A stretch of 64,000 nt of DNA from Prostheceraeus crozeri (Eukaryota > Platyhelminthes > Polycladida > Euryleptidae). Made by a program: the position numbers and the translations under genes. Below, piece by piece: positions 52,060 through 64,000 of the stretch. Location of the stretch: assembly GCA_907163375.1 (NCBI GenBank), contig CAJQUW010014406.1:248001-312000 (forward strand), given 5' to 3'. Below the pieces are notes generated by a model. That model saw only the letters and a list, made by a program, of their open reading frames with translations. It was not told where the DNA came from and ran no database searches. The first letter of the stretch is position 1. Every line of letters starts with the position of its first letter.

Positions 52060-52690
52060 TGTCGCACACGAATGCGGCGAAGATTAGTTGAGTTGGCCCG
52101 ACAATTCTCAATCAGCAGAAGTACTGCATACTTTATTGTCCGTCGCTCCATGGAACCACCTCGTCAAAATACATGGGGTGGAGGAGACACAGAAAGCTTG
52201 ACAATGAAATGCTGAGAACGATAGCTGACATAGTAAATAAACATCCTCATTATACTGTTGATCAAAAAAATAAGGATTTGCGATTAAGAATGCCTACGAA
52301 ACCGATAAATCGAAGGACTATACTTTATTCAACCCTCATTGGGAGACTCATCCCCATCATAAAGAAGTTGTGAGAGGACGAAGTTGCAGGGGAGGGAATT
52401 AGCTAACTGGCTTATGATTGAGATGAATCAGAGGGAGGAGCTAATATTGACGAAAGTGGCATAGATTTATATTGTGCCCGCGCCCACTGGCCAACGAGCA
52501 GTTCGAGTGGTTCTACGAATGCTGAAGACCATATTAATTCATGATAGGTTTGTTCAAGTTTTAGTGCAACCATTCGATCGATTTTCGAGTGTGCAACCTC
52601 TCTAGCTGCCTTTAAATGTTCCGAACCGGAAAGTTGAAACAATCTGTAAATGTACCTTTCGTACCATTTATGGGTTTTGCCATGACTTTG
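52060..52690 (+). pseudogene. Tc1/mariner-superfamily transposase fragment
   Basis: A helix-turn-helix-like region, KLDNEMLRTIADIVNKHPHY then RLRMPTKPINRRT, is followed after a frame change by ANWLMIEMNQREELI and DESGIDLYC, which contains the first catalytic Asp of a DDE transposase. Frames shift at least once and the C-terminal catalytic part is not visible. A minus-strand frame at 52,412-52,693 is taken as its shadow. Confidence 0.55.
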
Positions 52691-53089
52691 CATACATGTG
52701 ATGTAATTTGCTCAATGTCGATAAAGCTGACCAATCGGGTCGAGAAATTGTCGCAAAACATGATTAAATCGTAAGAAAAAGAAAAATTTCAACAACAAAT
52801 TTTTCATTTGTATTCTTATATTATTTGGCTATTACAACTTTCGTGAAGCTTTCATATGTTAACGAAAAGCAGGCAAATCTTGAGCAGAATAAGTAAAATA
52901 TACCACCAATACATCTTGAGCAGAACAAAAAAATGTTCTGCGCTTAGAAAGTCTTATGCCACAACTTGAAGAGATCATGAACTGTCTTGATGCATTTCTA
53001 TGCGTTTTAATTATGTTTCTTTTCGATGAGGTATATGAGGATGTGGTCAAATGTGGCCATTATTGGACGAAGTATCTATCGATATTAGA

Positions 53090-53470
53090 TTGCTTATTAA
53101 ATCTGAATGTATTTAGCTTTATAGACAAATGAGCATGAGCACAGCGCTTCAAGATATGAAGACATTCCATGGAAAAATGATGGTTCCAGACGTAGTACTT
53201 TCACTAAATCAGGGAAAGTATGCAAATCTCATTTTACCGAATCCAGAGGTAAAATCTGCTTTCCATCGAATTAATATGTATTCTCTTTGATCCATATGTT
53301 TCTGTTATTTTCGTGTATTTTTCTTTGATTTTTTAAACAAGAAGAGGAAACGGGTAGATTTGTAGTGACCATATTATGTGCTTCATTCTGTGAAAATCTC
53401 ACTTTCAGCATCGTTCCCTGTAGAAAGTTCCACGAAACGCCCACTCAATATCAAATAATAAACCAGACTA
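53090..53470. mobile_element. family 1 MITE, decayed right half
   Basis: Traces such as GAAGACATTCCATGG, AAATCTCATTTTACC and TCGTTCCCTG follow the right arm, with many changes. The stretch 52,700-53,090 and that from 53,471 to 54,490 hold nothing I recognise. Confidence 0.5.
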
Positions 53471-54492
53471 TATAATCAAATAATCAAATAATATTGCCAG
53501 ACTTTCACATCTATGGAAGTGTTACAAAAAAGTGGAAGTGACATAAAAAACTCGCTTGAATATTAGTCAACAATCTGTCTGTCTGAGAATTGTCATAATA
53601 TAAAAGTAACAAATTCAGCTTCAGCAAAACAGCTATATTTAAAGGCGCAACTTTTTTGTCGACCTCTATATTGTGCCATCAAATGTTTCTTTGTGACAAA
53701 GTAGTAATATTCCTGAAGTACAGAACTGCCTTAAATAAATTGCAAAAGCAACATCACTTCTTGTATCCTCAAACATATCACATGTAAACCAACTGCAGTC
53801 GTTGAAAATACAGTCACGAAATCATAAAACTACGTAGAAATGTAACTTGAATGCAGATAACAAAATGCGACATCACAAACTTGCGACATTACTACCTTCA
53901 TCTGTCCCGCATTAAAAAAAGCAGAAGTATAACCAATGCAATTCTTCTAAAGTCCAAATCTTTGTTAATCCTTCCGAAAATAACTTAATTGCGTCTCTTT
54001 TTAATGTCATTGAGTCGGGAAAGCATGATACAAAATCGATTGCCCCAATTACATGGCATAAGTGACGTCTGTTACAGATGTTTCGAATGAATTATCTTGT
54101 CGGCATTTTCAGTGATAATTTGTGTCGCATTAGCACTTAGAATCATGAGATATAAACGCAAATCATTTTTCCAAAGCTGGGATCTTCATTTGTAGGATAT
54201 TCATTTCTCAAAGTTGATCAGACTAATTCAAAAATGTTGGAAGTTATTAACGGAATTAGGAAAGAATCTATTATTCATCATGCATGACGTTACAATCAAA
54301 AAGAAACCGATTTTTCTGATTTCGAGAAATCTGTCTTTTCATTTTGCTTTCGCATGGATGGAGCTCTATATATATCCATAGTAAATAGTAATGGAGGAAG
54401 CCAGTCGCTGTTCGACCATCGTTGAGGTCATAGAAATCCGATACTAAAAATTCAAGGACTGTGTATAAATGCCATTTTTTAATATTACATTA

Positions 54493-55894
54493 TACTCACT
54501 GACATAAATAATGAAACCAACTATCATTGACTTGAATGGAAGTTTGTTTCATTTTTTTCTATGGTTTGAGATGATATCTCGCTTTCTATGTATCACCATT
54601 GAACTCCATATGATAAGGGAAATGATATAGGACCATCAAATTTCAAAATTTGATATTGATCACAGTAACAGCTAGAAGTTGAACAGAATCACCACCTACT
54701 GCTGACCAGATTTGACTTATGAAATGGCGCACGATAACTTTACCAGAGGAATGGCAATTGGGATGATGCGTTGTAGGCAAAGTTCTACAACCGTTGCGAA
54801 AGAATTGAAAATTTCAAGGGTCGTTGTATGGAGGTGGTGGTGTCGTTGGAAAGCAGAAGGAAATGTGGAAAAGAAGAACGGATCAGGAAGACCAAGGGTA
54901 TCATCCAAGCGGACAGATGCACGCTTAGTTTTAGCCGCTAAAAAGGAAGCAGATTTGTGTCCGTCCCGAAGCTAATTGTGTACTGGAAGGTTGCTGGGAA
55001 CGTTGCCTGTAGCGTTCGAACTGCATATCGAAGATTGCGAGAAGCTGGTATACAGTCTCGACGACCCGCTGTGAGAATTCCGCTGAGCCTGGAACATCGA
55101 AGGAGACGAGTGACGTGGTGTCAAGGTCATCAGTCGTGGAGTGACAGTCAGTGGGAACGTGTGCTCTGGACTGATGAATCGAGGTTTACTCTCGATTTCA
55201 ACAATTGTCGGATCCGTGTTCATCGCTTGCCAAGTGAACGATTTGCTCCATGTTGCGTCAAAGAACACGACCGGTACGGCGGCGGTAGTGTCATAGTTTG
55301 GGCCGGTATCTGGCACAATGGAAAAACACCCGCAATCGTAGTGAAAGGAACATTGACAGGACAGTGATATGCCGACGAGATCGTGACACCGGTCGTGGTT
55401 CCAGCAGTGACATCGAATCAATTGATTTTTCAGGATGACAACGCAAGGCCCCATCGCGCTTCAGTGGTCTCTAACAGGATAGCAAGCAGTGGAATCCCAA
55501 CCTTGGAATGGCCCTCACGTTCTCCCGACCTCTCCCCCATCGAGCACTGCTGGGATGAACTTGGTCGCAGAGTGAGGGAGAGCTACAACCACCCACCAGT
55601 GTCTTTGAAGATGTTGGCCGACAGACTGATCGAGCAGTGGAACCTCTTAGACCTGGCATTCATCCAGCGACTGTGCTCATCCATGCCCTCACGCATGGAT
55701 GCCTGTTTGGATGCTCGCGGTGATCACACCCGTTTCTAACTTAAGTTGATAAAATCATGAGTATCAAATTAAATGTTTTTGAGTAAAGAATTCGAGTTCT
55801 CCTTTTACAAACAACAAATAAACGTACAGTACAACCAAATTTAAGTCATAAGTATTCATATCAGGACTTGTTTCATTCTTTTTGTCACTGAGTA
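54493..55894 (+). mobile_element. Tc1/mariner-like element, inactive
   Basis: 1.4 kb between imperfect terminal inverted repeats (TACTCACTGACATAAATAATG left; complement of TACTCAGTGACAAAAAGAATG right), flanked by TA duplications at 54,491 and 55,895. It contains one transposase gene in plus orientation that is broken. Confidence 0.85.
54712..55739 (+). pseudogene. Tc1-like transposase, one frameshift and one nonsense codon
   Basis: The N-terminal part (VAKELKISRVVVWRWWCRW, a helix-turn-helix, and GSGRPRVSS hook) is in one frame to 54,975. The rest is in another frame from about 54,957. A TGA at 55,365-55,367 interrupts the second frame, which resumes to 55,739. Catalytic segments remain: VLWTDESRF, IFQDDNARPH and SPIEHCWDEL (DDE). 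Cut-and-paste transposition is the family's reaction; this copy cannot make a full protein. Confidence 0.88.
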
Positions 55895-58338
55895 TATTTC
55901 TCAAGACACTCGTCATCAACGCAGTGCAACTGTGCCACAGACACAAATTGCCCTGTGTGCGTGTTTGGGTCTAGAGATGACTTTCCTCAGTACTGATGGT
56001 CACGGCCAGAACTAGACTCGAGGGGCAAGAAGATCAATTTTCCATTGAACGTAATGCAAATTCAATCCTGAATTCCGACGAACCAGAAGATTTATATCAC
56101 ATTATATGTACACAATCAGTAAACTTTGATCGTGCACAGTCGAGCAGTGTGGATGATATTTTCATTTGACGAATATGTCACTAGGAAAAATTGAGTTAAA
56201 TATACTTGCTTTTCACTTGATAGACATGCCTGTAATCTGACCGCTGAAGTTAGCGTGTTCGCAAATGCGAGCTATCTCTGCAATGCGCGCGCTTGGCCAA
56301 TCACTCAAGCCAAAGACAGAAGAATATTTATGTCAATCTCTATCGCTTGCTACCATACATACAATGGCTGGCATAGGATTATGTCCGCTCTAGACTAACC
56401 CACACGCAAACGAATCTATCTCTGTGATTCATCCTCTTGACTTATAGAGTGTTTTATGAAGTCGTGCATGTTGAAGTCTTACTTTGTTGTAGATTTATGG
56501 TCATTGCTTCTTGGACGAGAGCGTTAGAGCATCGCTCGCTGTCATTGGACAGTTCATCATCCATTTGCCGATGGAGCAGTGGCGAATTAATTGAAATATT
56601 AATTATTATAATATTATTAGTGTAGATCAATCGAAAATCGCGCGATTCTGAATATTTTGAAAATTTCTTCTATTCAGTGTTTAGAAGCTTACAGCTACTC
56701 TAGCGTGCATTACTTCTTATTTCTATGCCATTAGCTCAATTATGAATTTGATAATTTCCATTAATATTGAGACTATGAGTTTATTAAGCCATAAGCATTT
56801 TTTTGCTACCTTGCTAATTAACTTCATACTGTATTTGCAAATCAATGAGAATACAGCACAGAAATCAAACTAATTAAAACAATTGATTAATCAAATTAAT
56901 CAGAACACATAAGAAGTCGTAAACAAGACATAAAAAGTCTTGAGAATCTATTAGGCCTTCTAGGAATTAAAGAAGTTCATAGAATTAAATCTAGGCTTAC
57001 TATGAAGCACCACAAGTACATGTACTTTGAAGTCATACATGTATTGATATTTCTTAATTTTGATTCTTTTGGTCCTCATCGACCATATTTTATCAAACAT
57101 GGGTGCAGGCATTTACCCTTTATTCCATCAATCTTGCAATACGCATAATTATGTGTCAATTAATTCGAAAAATTAGATCAATAACGTTTGAAAAATATTA
57201 GAAATCTTGTAGGCTATATGAGAATGCAATTGTTGCCGGTTTAAGTTGAAAGTGTACATGTTAGCGTAAATTAGGCATTGGTATCTGAGATTCACATTCT
57301 TTCAAAACGGAGATGGCGGATCACAGGACCTTCTTAAACTAGACAATATGTGTGATTCGTGCAAATCGTGCAGGCCTTCTATACGAACATGTTTAATGCT
57401 ATTGTATAAAATAATGCAGTGTGTAAGAATACATACAGGATTACCATAGAGATTTAATGTTGTGTGGAAATTAAAATCGCGTCACACGGCAACTCTTGTC
57501 TTGTTCTAGCCAAACCTGCACTATCCCATGTACGAGCATCTGGGCTTAAGGGTGTCGGTGTTGAAGTCAGCTTTATATGCAGTGCAATTTTCTCAAACTT
57601 TAAAGAGTGAATTGGAAACCGCCTCATTTATTCCTCATCAAGTGAATTTCATTAAGAGGTCATATTGAAAAAATCGCACCATTCCTGGACATTTAGGAAT
57701 TGCATGATCGATTCCGTCGCAAGATTAATCGAGCGAAATCGATTAACTGCGCCCGCCCGGAGCATGGAGCTCATTCACTTTATCCTGACGATGTTTAGCG
57801 GACACCTCCAGTAAAAACAGAAGGGAGGTCTATATATATTTTCCAAGGTTGTGAGCCGGCTCTCAGGCACATGATTCAAAACGAAATTGTTTCACGACGC
57901 GTAGGAATTTAATAATTCCAATTTTTCGACCAACACTGGCCATCATCAGGGAGAATAAAGGTAAAAGCGAGCGCAGAGCATTAAAGCCAAGCTATACCAG
58001 TTCACGATATGCAAAAGGAATTTGTGACTGGTCATGGTTAAAAGTGCACGAGTTGTCGGTCTGCTGATGCCAACACCGCGTCAGTTGACTTTATGGTCAA
58101 CTTCCAGAACATTTGTCAAGTTGAATAATGATGATGATGATTGATAGCATCGATTTTCAAGAGATATCCAAATCTTCTCTTTCACAAACTGTCTGCAGAG
58201 CACAATCAGTACATAACTTTTAAATGCACTTGAAATTCAACATTTCGCTATGGTAATCGACTTTTGTGCAATTCATGTCCATGTCATGCAATGAGTTTAG
58301 CCTGTCTCCAAGTCTACAGTGAATGAAATGAATAAAAG
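55895..58338. other. no gene supported; dispersed repeat pieces
   Basis: The stretch 56,036-56,168 (TCAATTTTCCATTGAACGTAA, GACGAACCAGAAGATT) matches 59,932-60,072. The stretch 56,333-56,400 (CTCTATCGCTTGCTACCATA, then the complement of TCTAGAGCGGACAT) has partners at 62,936-63,003. No convincing ORF. Confidence 0.6.
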
Positions 58339-58957
58339 TTAGCGAATTTTCATAAAAATTGAATGGAAAGAATCATTTATCAGAAAAACACTGCCATCTG
58401 CTACAGAATTCAATAAATCAATATGAGAGAGACCACAGACGCCGGATACATAATGATACATACCACATAGACACCAGTTATACTTTGAACATTCGTCCAT
58501 ACACCTCTTTCGACTTGGCATTAAAAAAGTGCTGTATGACACCCCAAGCGACAGCTTTCCTTCTACGTATAATGTCATATGCTTTCTTAGATTGATTATG
58601 AACTATTCCGAATACCACGTCTCTTTCTTGCTGTTGTACCTCGTCCCATGTCATCTTGCCGCTAACGGAAAGCATTAAGTTGCAAGTCTTGGATCCGGTC
58701 TCAACGGTTCCACCGACGCATGTGGCCGTTTGCTTACGATATGCTGCACACTTAATGACACTGGAACATGAGTCAATTGTTAGATCGGTATGGCTAGGTG
58801 AATGAAGACGATTTTTTATAACAGAGTAAAGTGCTGTGGTTGTGATTGGTACCAATAAAAAAATAATGAAATAAATGAATTCAGAGTGCGGCCGCATGCT
58901 GTCTTTCTTGTTCCTACGAAGTTCTACGAGTAACAGCAAATATTCAAAGTGAAACAA
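58339..58957 (-). pseudogene. PAN/apple-like membrane protein candidate, frame broken
   Basis: Two overlapping minus-strand frames look like one gene. The first (58,957-58,478) has a hydrophobic anchor-like segment (FIYFIIFLLVPITTTALYSV) and then a Cys-bearing region (CSSVIKCAAYRKQTATCVGG, SKTCNLMLSVSG). The second frame (to 58,339) carries RKRCMDECSKYNWCLCGMY and GVCGLSHI, a Cys pattern like PAN/apple domains. The switch lies between 58,478 and 58,600 and needs a +1 or -1 change or a small intron. Assignment is tentative. Confidence 0.4.
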
Positions 58958-61485
58958 ACAAAGTAATGGGAGCTTCTTATGGAAATTTCACACAATGAAT
59001 TTAATTCTATGAATATGAGCAGTTTTTATAATAATAGATAAGCAATGGAGATACGCGATCTGCTTCAACAGAAGCTCTTAAACAATAAAAGCTATCCTTC
59101 GCATTCAATATTACTGAGAGGTATTGAATCTAGAAAGTCTTCATTGTCCATTAATAGACATTGGAAGCACAAAGTTAGTGAGACAAGTAAAAATTTGAAG
59201 TATTTATTGGGAGGATTGGAATTTTGAGAGACTTTTAAAACTGCTGCATGGAAACGCATGGACAAAATTCAGTGACTTCGTAAACTACAATGGCTATTGT
59301 CACGTTACGCCGATGACTACTCTCAACTATTAAATTCGAAAGAATAGCATAACACGTTAATTTCTTAAGTATGCAAATATTTCTGTTCACTGATAATGTT
59401 GCATTTTTTGTATTCTCCTTTCCAATGCGGAGGGCATGCAAGGTAAAAATTTCATTCTTCAGGGAAATGACACATTAGGCGCGCCCTGCCGCATTGAACG
59501 GCTATGAAGCAATTTTCCCCACCGTTGCGAAAACGTGAACTACTCAGTGTATGACAAAAAAATTGTCAACGATCTTCTCTTGATCCTACGGGCAGTCTCA
59601 CTAACGTCGCATAGTGTTGAGTGTGTAAAACACCTCTTATCTGACTTGTAGAACATTTACAGCCTCAGATAAAAAGATAAGTGCTGCTCGTCATTTGTCT
59701 GTAGACAACAATCGCACGAAGTTAATGATCACAGGTGTACCTTGTATTCTAACTGAGTATACAAAGACCAATCCTTCATCCCAGGGTTCAAGTAAGACTT
59801 CTCAGTGGTGTTGTAGTGTCACTCAGTGACACACAGATGAAGTCCATTCTAAACCCGATGTGACTAACTTTGGCGAAATTTGATGATCTTGGAAAACTTG
59901 AAAAATGTGAGAGGGGAAGAATAGAAGTACCGATCAATTTTCCATTGAACGTAAAGTGAATTCAAGCCTGAATCATGACGAACCAGAAGATTGAAACCAC
60001 ATTAAACCGACACATTCAGCAAATTTAGATCGTGAAGATTCGAGTGGTGTGAATAATATTTCCATTTGACGAATTTATCACTAAAGGTAGTTTCACACAT
60101 GCGACTTTTCTTTTTGCAGCGCGATTGTCACTAGGATTTGGAATTGGCCTTTCACATTGGACTTCGATTTCTGCGACTGTCAATCATCGGACAAACCACT
60201 TCGATCTCTCGATTTCATGAGACATAGAAAGTGGATGTGTCTTAGCCTATTGGAGAGGAATGAACTCTGAATGCAAGCTTCAGTTGTATTTGCTCTTGTT
60301 CTCATCGAAATCGGTAGGAAATTTGTTATCAGAATATTATCTAAAATTTATTACATAGTTTGCTATAATATTCAAAATGAGCAAAAGATATTCATATTTC
60401 AGCAATTTTGTCTCGCCGTCTGCTCTGTATAATAGACATGTAGACTCATGTGATAGACATCGAAACCTCAGCAACTTATTCAATCAGTTGATCGATAAAA
60501 GTGGTCGATTGCGTCATTGCGTCATCTTTTCATAGCGCACGTCAACAAATTTTCACGAAACGACCACTTTCATGGTTCATCATATCAATAAGAACAGTAG
60601 CAACTTTCACAATCTACTGCATCTATTGTCAAATCTGCTGCTTTTGCAAGTGTTTCAGTCTAGTCAATCAATAAAGCATAGTGTATGGGCAAGGCCCTCT
60701 GGGAGTCTTGCATGATATGAAAACAATTCTCTCCATGGTGGAAGCCATGCGAGTCATCAACTTCTTCATATTATGGGAATCATTTTTGTGTGTGAATCAC
60801 CAAAATCCGAACACTGACGGCTGAAAACGAAGTCGAAATGTAAATTGATGACATGGACTGACTTCAGTTATCGTCATTACTCGCGCATGGAAGGTACTAT
60901 TTTTTGACGCATGCAAAGGTCAAGAACCTCAACACTTTCGAACTTCAAATGTATTATTTGTGATAGAATTGTGATAGCTACTGAAGGAGATTGAGTAATT
61001 CGGAATGCGTTTTAATCACCGTAACATACTGTAGTCAGAAATGTTCTCAGATTGTCGTCATGTTCTAGATCGTTAGTGGGTCAAAACTCAAAATCGTCTC
61101 AATATCGCGCGATTTCCCGGAGAATTCTTGCGACAATTTATCCGCTTTTAAAACGCGCGACATGCGTGAAAGGCTCCATAGGCTGCAATGGTACCCTGGC
61201 AGGGTATCAACTGTCTTCCATGAACATAGGTTTTCAATTGTCTCTGTTGGCCATTGTTCCAAGAATTGGGGATTGCGAAGGCAAGAGTTTCTCTCCATGG
61301 TGGACGCCATGAGCGCCATCAACTTCTTCATACTCTGGGGATCAGTTTGGTGTGTGAATCACCAGAATCTGACTTCAGTCATTGTCATTAGCACGCGCAT
61401 TGGCTACAATATTGATTGATTTACACGAAGTGCGAGAACATCAGCGCTTTGGAAATCAAAGATAGTATTCCAGATAGAATCGGTT
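58958..61485. other. no gene supported; local direct repeat
   Basis: The stretch 60,725-60,815 (CTCTCCATGGTGGA..GCCATG, CATCAACTTCTTCATA) recurs at 61,290-61,375 as a direct repeat about 560 bp away. Frames here are short and cover the repeat. The 59,932-60,072 block is the partner of 56,036-56,168. Confidence 0.6.
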
Positions 61486-61566
61486 CTACTCATAGAAATA
61501 AACTGTTTATCTGAAGTTCGCTAGAATGGAAATTGACTCAAGGTCGCGGCACCGCCGGGGGAACTA

Positions 61567-62697
61567 CAGTCCGTTTCATAAAAAGTGGATCATCCTAAAA
61601 TTTGACTAAATAAAACATAAGTATGATACAGAAAGCATTTTTCATGTTATTTCATGTCCCTAATATATTTAAATGTCCTTATATAATCTGATAAGCTATG
61701 ATACAGTAACGGTTCTTAAGAAGCTATATTTTGTGGCCCTACCCTTATTGTCAATCACATTATCAATTCGTCTAGGCATTGATTCGATGATATCGTTGAT
61801 TTTTGACTGATCTAACTTTCTCAACTCTCGTTTTAACAGTGACGTAAGTTGTGATACGTCATCTGTAGGTAGCAGTGAACGACGAACGTTACGTTTTAGA
61901 ATACTCCATACATTTTCTATAGGATTCAGATCAGGAGAACGAGCTGGCCAAGATAATGTCCTAAGCCCTAATTGAGACTTGCATAAATTGACTCTACTAC
62001 TCCTGTGACACGTAGCATTATCATCCATAAATAACCAAGTCGATGGATCACCAAGTTGATCTGTCATTTGGCCAATGTTCATTCTTAAAACATTCACATA
62101 GCGTTCAGAATTCATGGTTCCTTGCTGTATGTGAAGTAGTTCTAGCAAGGCTGACACTTTGCCATTTGTGAATGTGATCTCGTTATTGTTCATTTGTGCT
62201 TTGTATTGTTTTCAACCGGTAAGAGATAGATTTCTAGCTGAAAGCAATCAGGAGTGCTGCCAACACCACCGCAACGAAGTCAGGAAGCTATGGAACATGA
62301 AGTCCAGTTAATCACATGTAGCAGTTACATTATTGTTGATGAATAATGGTGCTATACTGGCTCTGATTGACCGATTTTCTTTATTTTTGCTTTGCTTGAT
62401 AGCTTTTGGCTTGTAGAACAACATATTACATAACAAAGGAAACAAATGTAATTTTATAAGAGTGAGGTATGATTTTGTGTAACATTGATAAATGAAGATC
62501 AAATTATCTACTACTTTTTTTATCTATAACAGGAAAACAACTCAATATTTATACTTGAAATTTCCAACAATGATATTAGTAAGCACAACTGACATATCTT
62601 CCAAATTTCAGAGAAATTCGTTCAAGTTTGGCGGAGTTAGACAAAGTTGAAGTTAAGGCGATGTTTAAGGGTGATCCATTTTTTATGAAACAATCTG
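61567..62697 (-). mobile_element. Tc1-like element with truncated transposase
   Basis: 1,131 bp with inverted ends CAGTCCGTTTCATAAAAAGT and the complement of CAGATTGTTTCATAAAAAAT. TA is duplicated at 61,565-61,566 and 62,698-62,699. It is shorter than usual Tc1 elements because the N-terminal half of the transposase is missing. Confidence 0.85.
61696..62193 (-). pseudogene. Tc1-like transposase, C-terminal half only
   Basis: About 165 residues. It has WLFMDDNATCHRS (second Asp) and LSWPARSPDLNPIENVWSIL (Glu), followed by the usual C-terminal helices. The DNA-binding region and the first catalytic Asp are absent, and nothing upstream to 62,640 restores them, so it is non-functional. It lies inside the element with intact ends, so it could still be mobilised in trans. 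Confidence 0.85.
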
Positions 62698-62873
62698 TAA
62701 GTTGGGGCATGAAGAACCAATTGAAGGCTTCGATTTACTCATGTGACTGATTCTAACCCAATGATACAGACGTTGGCAGGTGCATCTAAGTGAACATGCG
62801 TGCGATTTATGTGCTGTTATTGTGCATTGCATGAAACTTAATTTCCATTTTAGAGGTTTTATTGTTGTCAATT

Positions 62874-63736
62874 TCTTTGGTTCAATTTGACGAAAATCAC
62901 ACAGGCCATAGAGAGATGAAAATACATGTATTTGTCAATCTCTATCGCTTGCTACCATAGAGGTCAGATTGTTAATTATCTATGTTATCTAGAGCGGACA
63001 TGAAACATTTCTAACATGCATTCATAACGGAGACTATATTATTTCAAAGCAGAGTCAATTGTGAATGTATCATTCAATGTTGTGTAGTTTGCAAATCTAC
63101 CTGTGGAATCACCAGATGGAAAACTTTCAATATTTAATATTTACTTGCATTGGACGAATCCACATCAAACAATATGCAACAGCATCTCTCAGTTATGTGA
63201 ATGTGTCAATGAATTGTAGCTGAAATGGTAGCCTGCAGTGTTGATTGTGGACGATTAGTCAGGAAAAGTCGTGACGAACAGAACAGAACAATCTTGATAA
63301 ACTGGCAGGCAACTGGTGTTTTCTGACGTCAGCCTTAGTGTCTTCCATGAACCTGAAAGATAATTCATTGGAAACAGCGATCAATCGGTGAGAATGACAT
63401 GGCCGACCATTAAAGATGAAATCACAAAATCACCTGTAGAATAGTTCAGAGGCATGTTGGAATATCATGCTGCTCAGGATCGCTTACAATGGATTATGAA
63501 GATCAAGCATGCAAGAATCATGGAAGCAAGAATCATAATTCTGTGGTAACAAGATCAATTTTTATTATTTTCTTTCATGTCTTCTACAGGTTTTGTTAAC
63601 TTTCCAATTTCATTCATATTCAAACAGGTGTCATATCTCATGTGGATCTTACTCTGCGAGAAAAACGTAGCTTATACGGCATTTACATCAGAAGTTATCT
63701 CAAAATATCGACCGAGAAGTCCTGAAGACCGTCTAA
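62874..63736. other. no gene supported
   Basis: Contains the repeat piece 62,936-63,003, related to 56,333-56,400. Nothing else is recognised. 63,931-64,000 is likewise empty. Confidence 0.5.
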
Positions 63737-63927
63737 GGCCTCAGCCACACTGAAAGCAAAGCAAACACGAGCATCCCGAGCGTATCGAGCAAACATATGT
63801 CCGTAAGGTATAAATCGCTCTGGTTTGCTTTGCTCGCAGTGTGCAACTGCTGTAATGATGACTTTATATTTGCTGCAGAACGTTTTGCTCGGAAATGCTT
63901 GGAAAAGCTCTCAGTGTGGCTGAGGCC
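63737..63927. mobile_element. 191-bp MITE with TAA flanks, Harbinger-like
   Basis: The ends GGCCTCAGCCACACTGA and TCAGTGTGGCTGAGGCC are perfect inverted repeats of 17 bases. TAA is present on both sides (63,734-63,736 and 63,928-63,930), matching the 3-bp duplications of PIF/Harbinger-type insertions. No coding capacity. Confidence 0.8.
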
Positions 63928-64000
63928 TAAGGCAAGACCGGTGCCACCCTAGTTATCTATTGTCCTCTCTAGACAAAAGAGCACAATAGTATAGTATAGC

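Larger units (their letters stand above)
61490..62873. mobile_element. family 2 MITE (part) split by a Tc1-like insertion
   Basis: The centre of the palindrome (AAATAAACTGTTTATCTGAAG) and right-arm start lie at 61,490-61,564. The rest of the arm resumes at 62,700-62,873 (GTTGGGGCATGAAGAA to TTATTGTTGTCAATTTC). The left arm is missing. Confidence 0.75.

Noticed and set aside
61065..61331. Opposed ORFs near 61.1-61.4 kb
   Set aside because: They cover the direct repeat also present at 60.7 kb and show no domain.

Overview
The window reads as a chromosomal piece of an animal genome: AT-rich, with GT-AG introns, abundant mobile elements and short coding exons in long introns. A marine invertebrate, possibly an echinoderm or other deuterostome, is my guess from histone-type 3' signals that look sea-urchin-like, foldback repeats and an ADGRV1-like host gene. 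This is not proven. It falls into three parts.

(1) Positions 1 to about 2,640 hold three small genes. Two have their own TATA box about 30-40 bases before the start codon. Each of the three is followed by the same ~145-bp module. The module opens with a hairpin (GGCTCT-CTTA-AGGGCC then ACC) and, 6 bases later, CAAGA. This is nearly the layout of metazoan histone mRNA 3' ends. The module also carries a second, tetraloop hairpin.

(2) Positions about 2,680 to 23,700 are a largely intact Polinton/Maverick (adintovirus-like) element, a virus-like integrated DNA element. It encodes protein-primed family B DNA polymerase, retroviral-type integrase with a chromodomain, FtsK/A32-type packaging ATPase, adenain-like protease, a probable major capsid protein, basic core-like proteins, two related large proteins, two related PC4-like proteins, two RING-type proteins and a probable exonuclease. 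It also encodes a TATA-binding-protein homologue with both TBP half-repeats, which I do not know from this group. The outermost genes at both ends point inward from similar promoters and start with an exon that contributes only ATG before a splice donor. A 4.3-kb non-LTR retrotransposon (18,981-23,316) split the rightmost gene and left a 12-13 base target duplication. Another gene has an in-frame TGA. No long terminal inverted repeats were recognised, so the ends are unresolved. A poly-G hairpin repeat array lies to the right (23,860-25,000).

(3) Positions about 25,000 to 64,000 are host DNA. Three minus-strand exons (45,283-44,876; 38,500-38,272; 34,612-34,414) fit together in phase and encode Calx-beta repeats of an ADGRV1 (VLGR1)-like adhesion receptor. 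Their introns hold 723-bp palindromic MITEs, a second palindromic MITE, Tc1/mariner elements and pseudogenes, a Penelope-like reverse transcriptase relic, a hAT-like insertion and a nested palindrome cluster. A frameshifted PAN/apple-like gene candidate lies near 58.5 kb.
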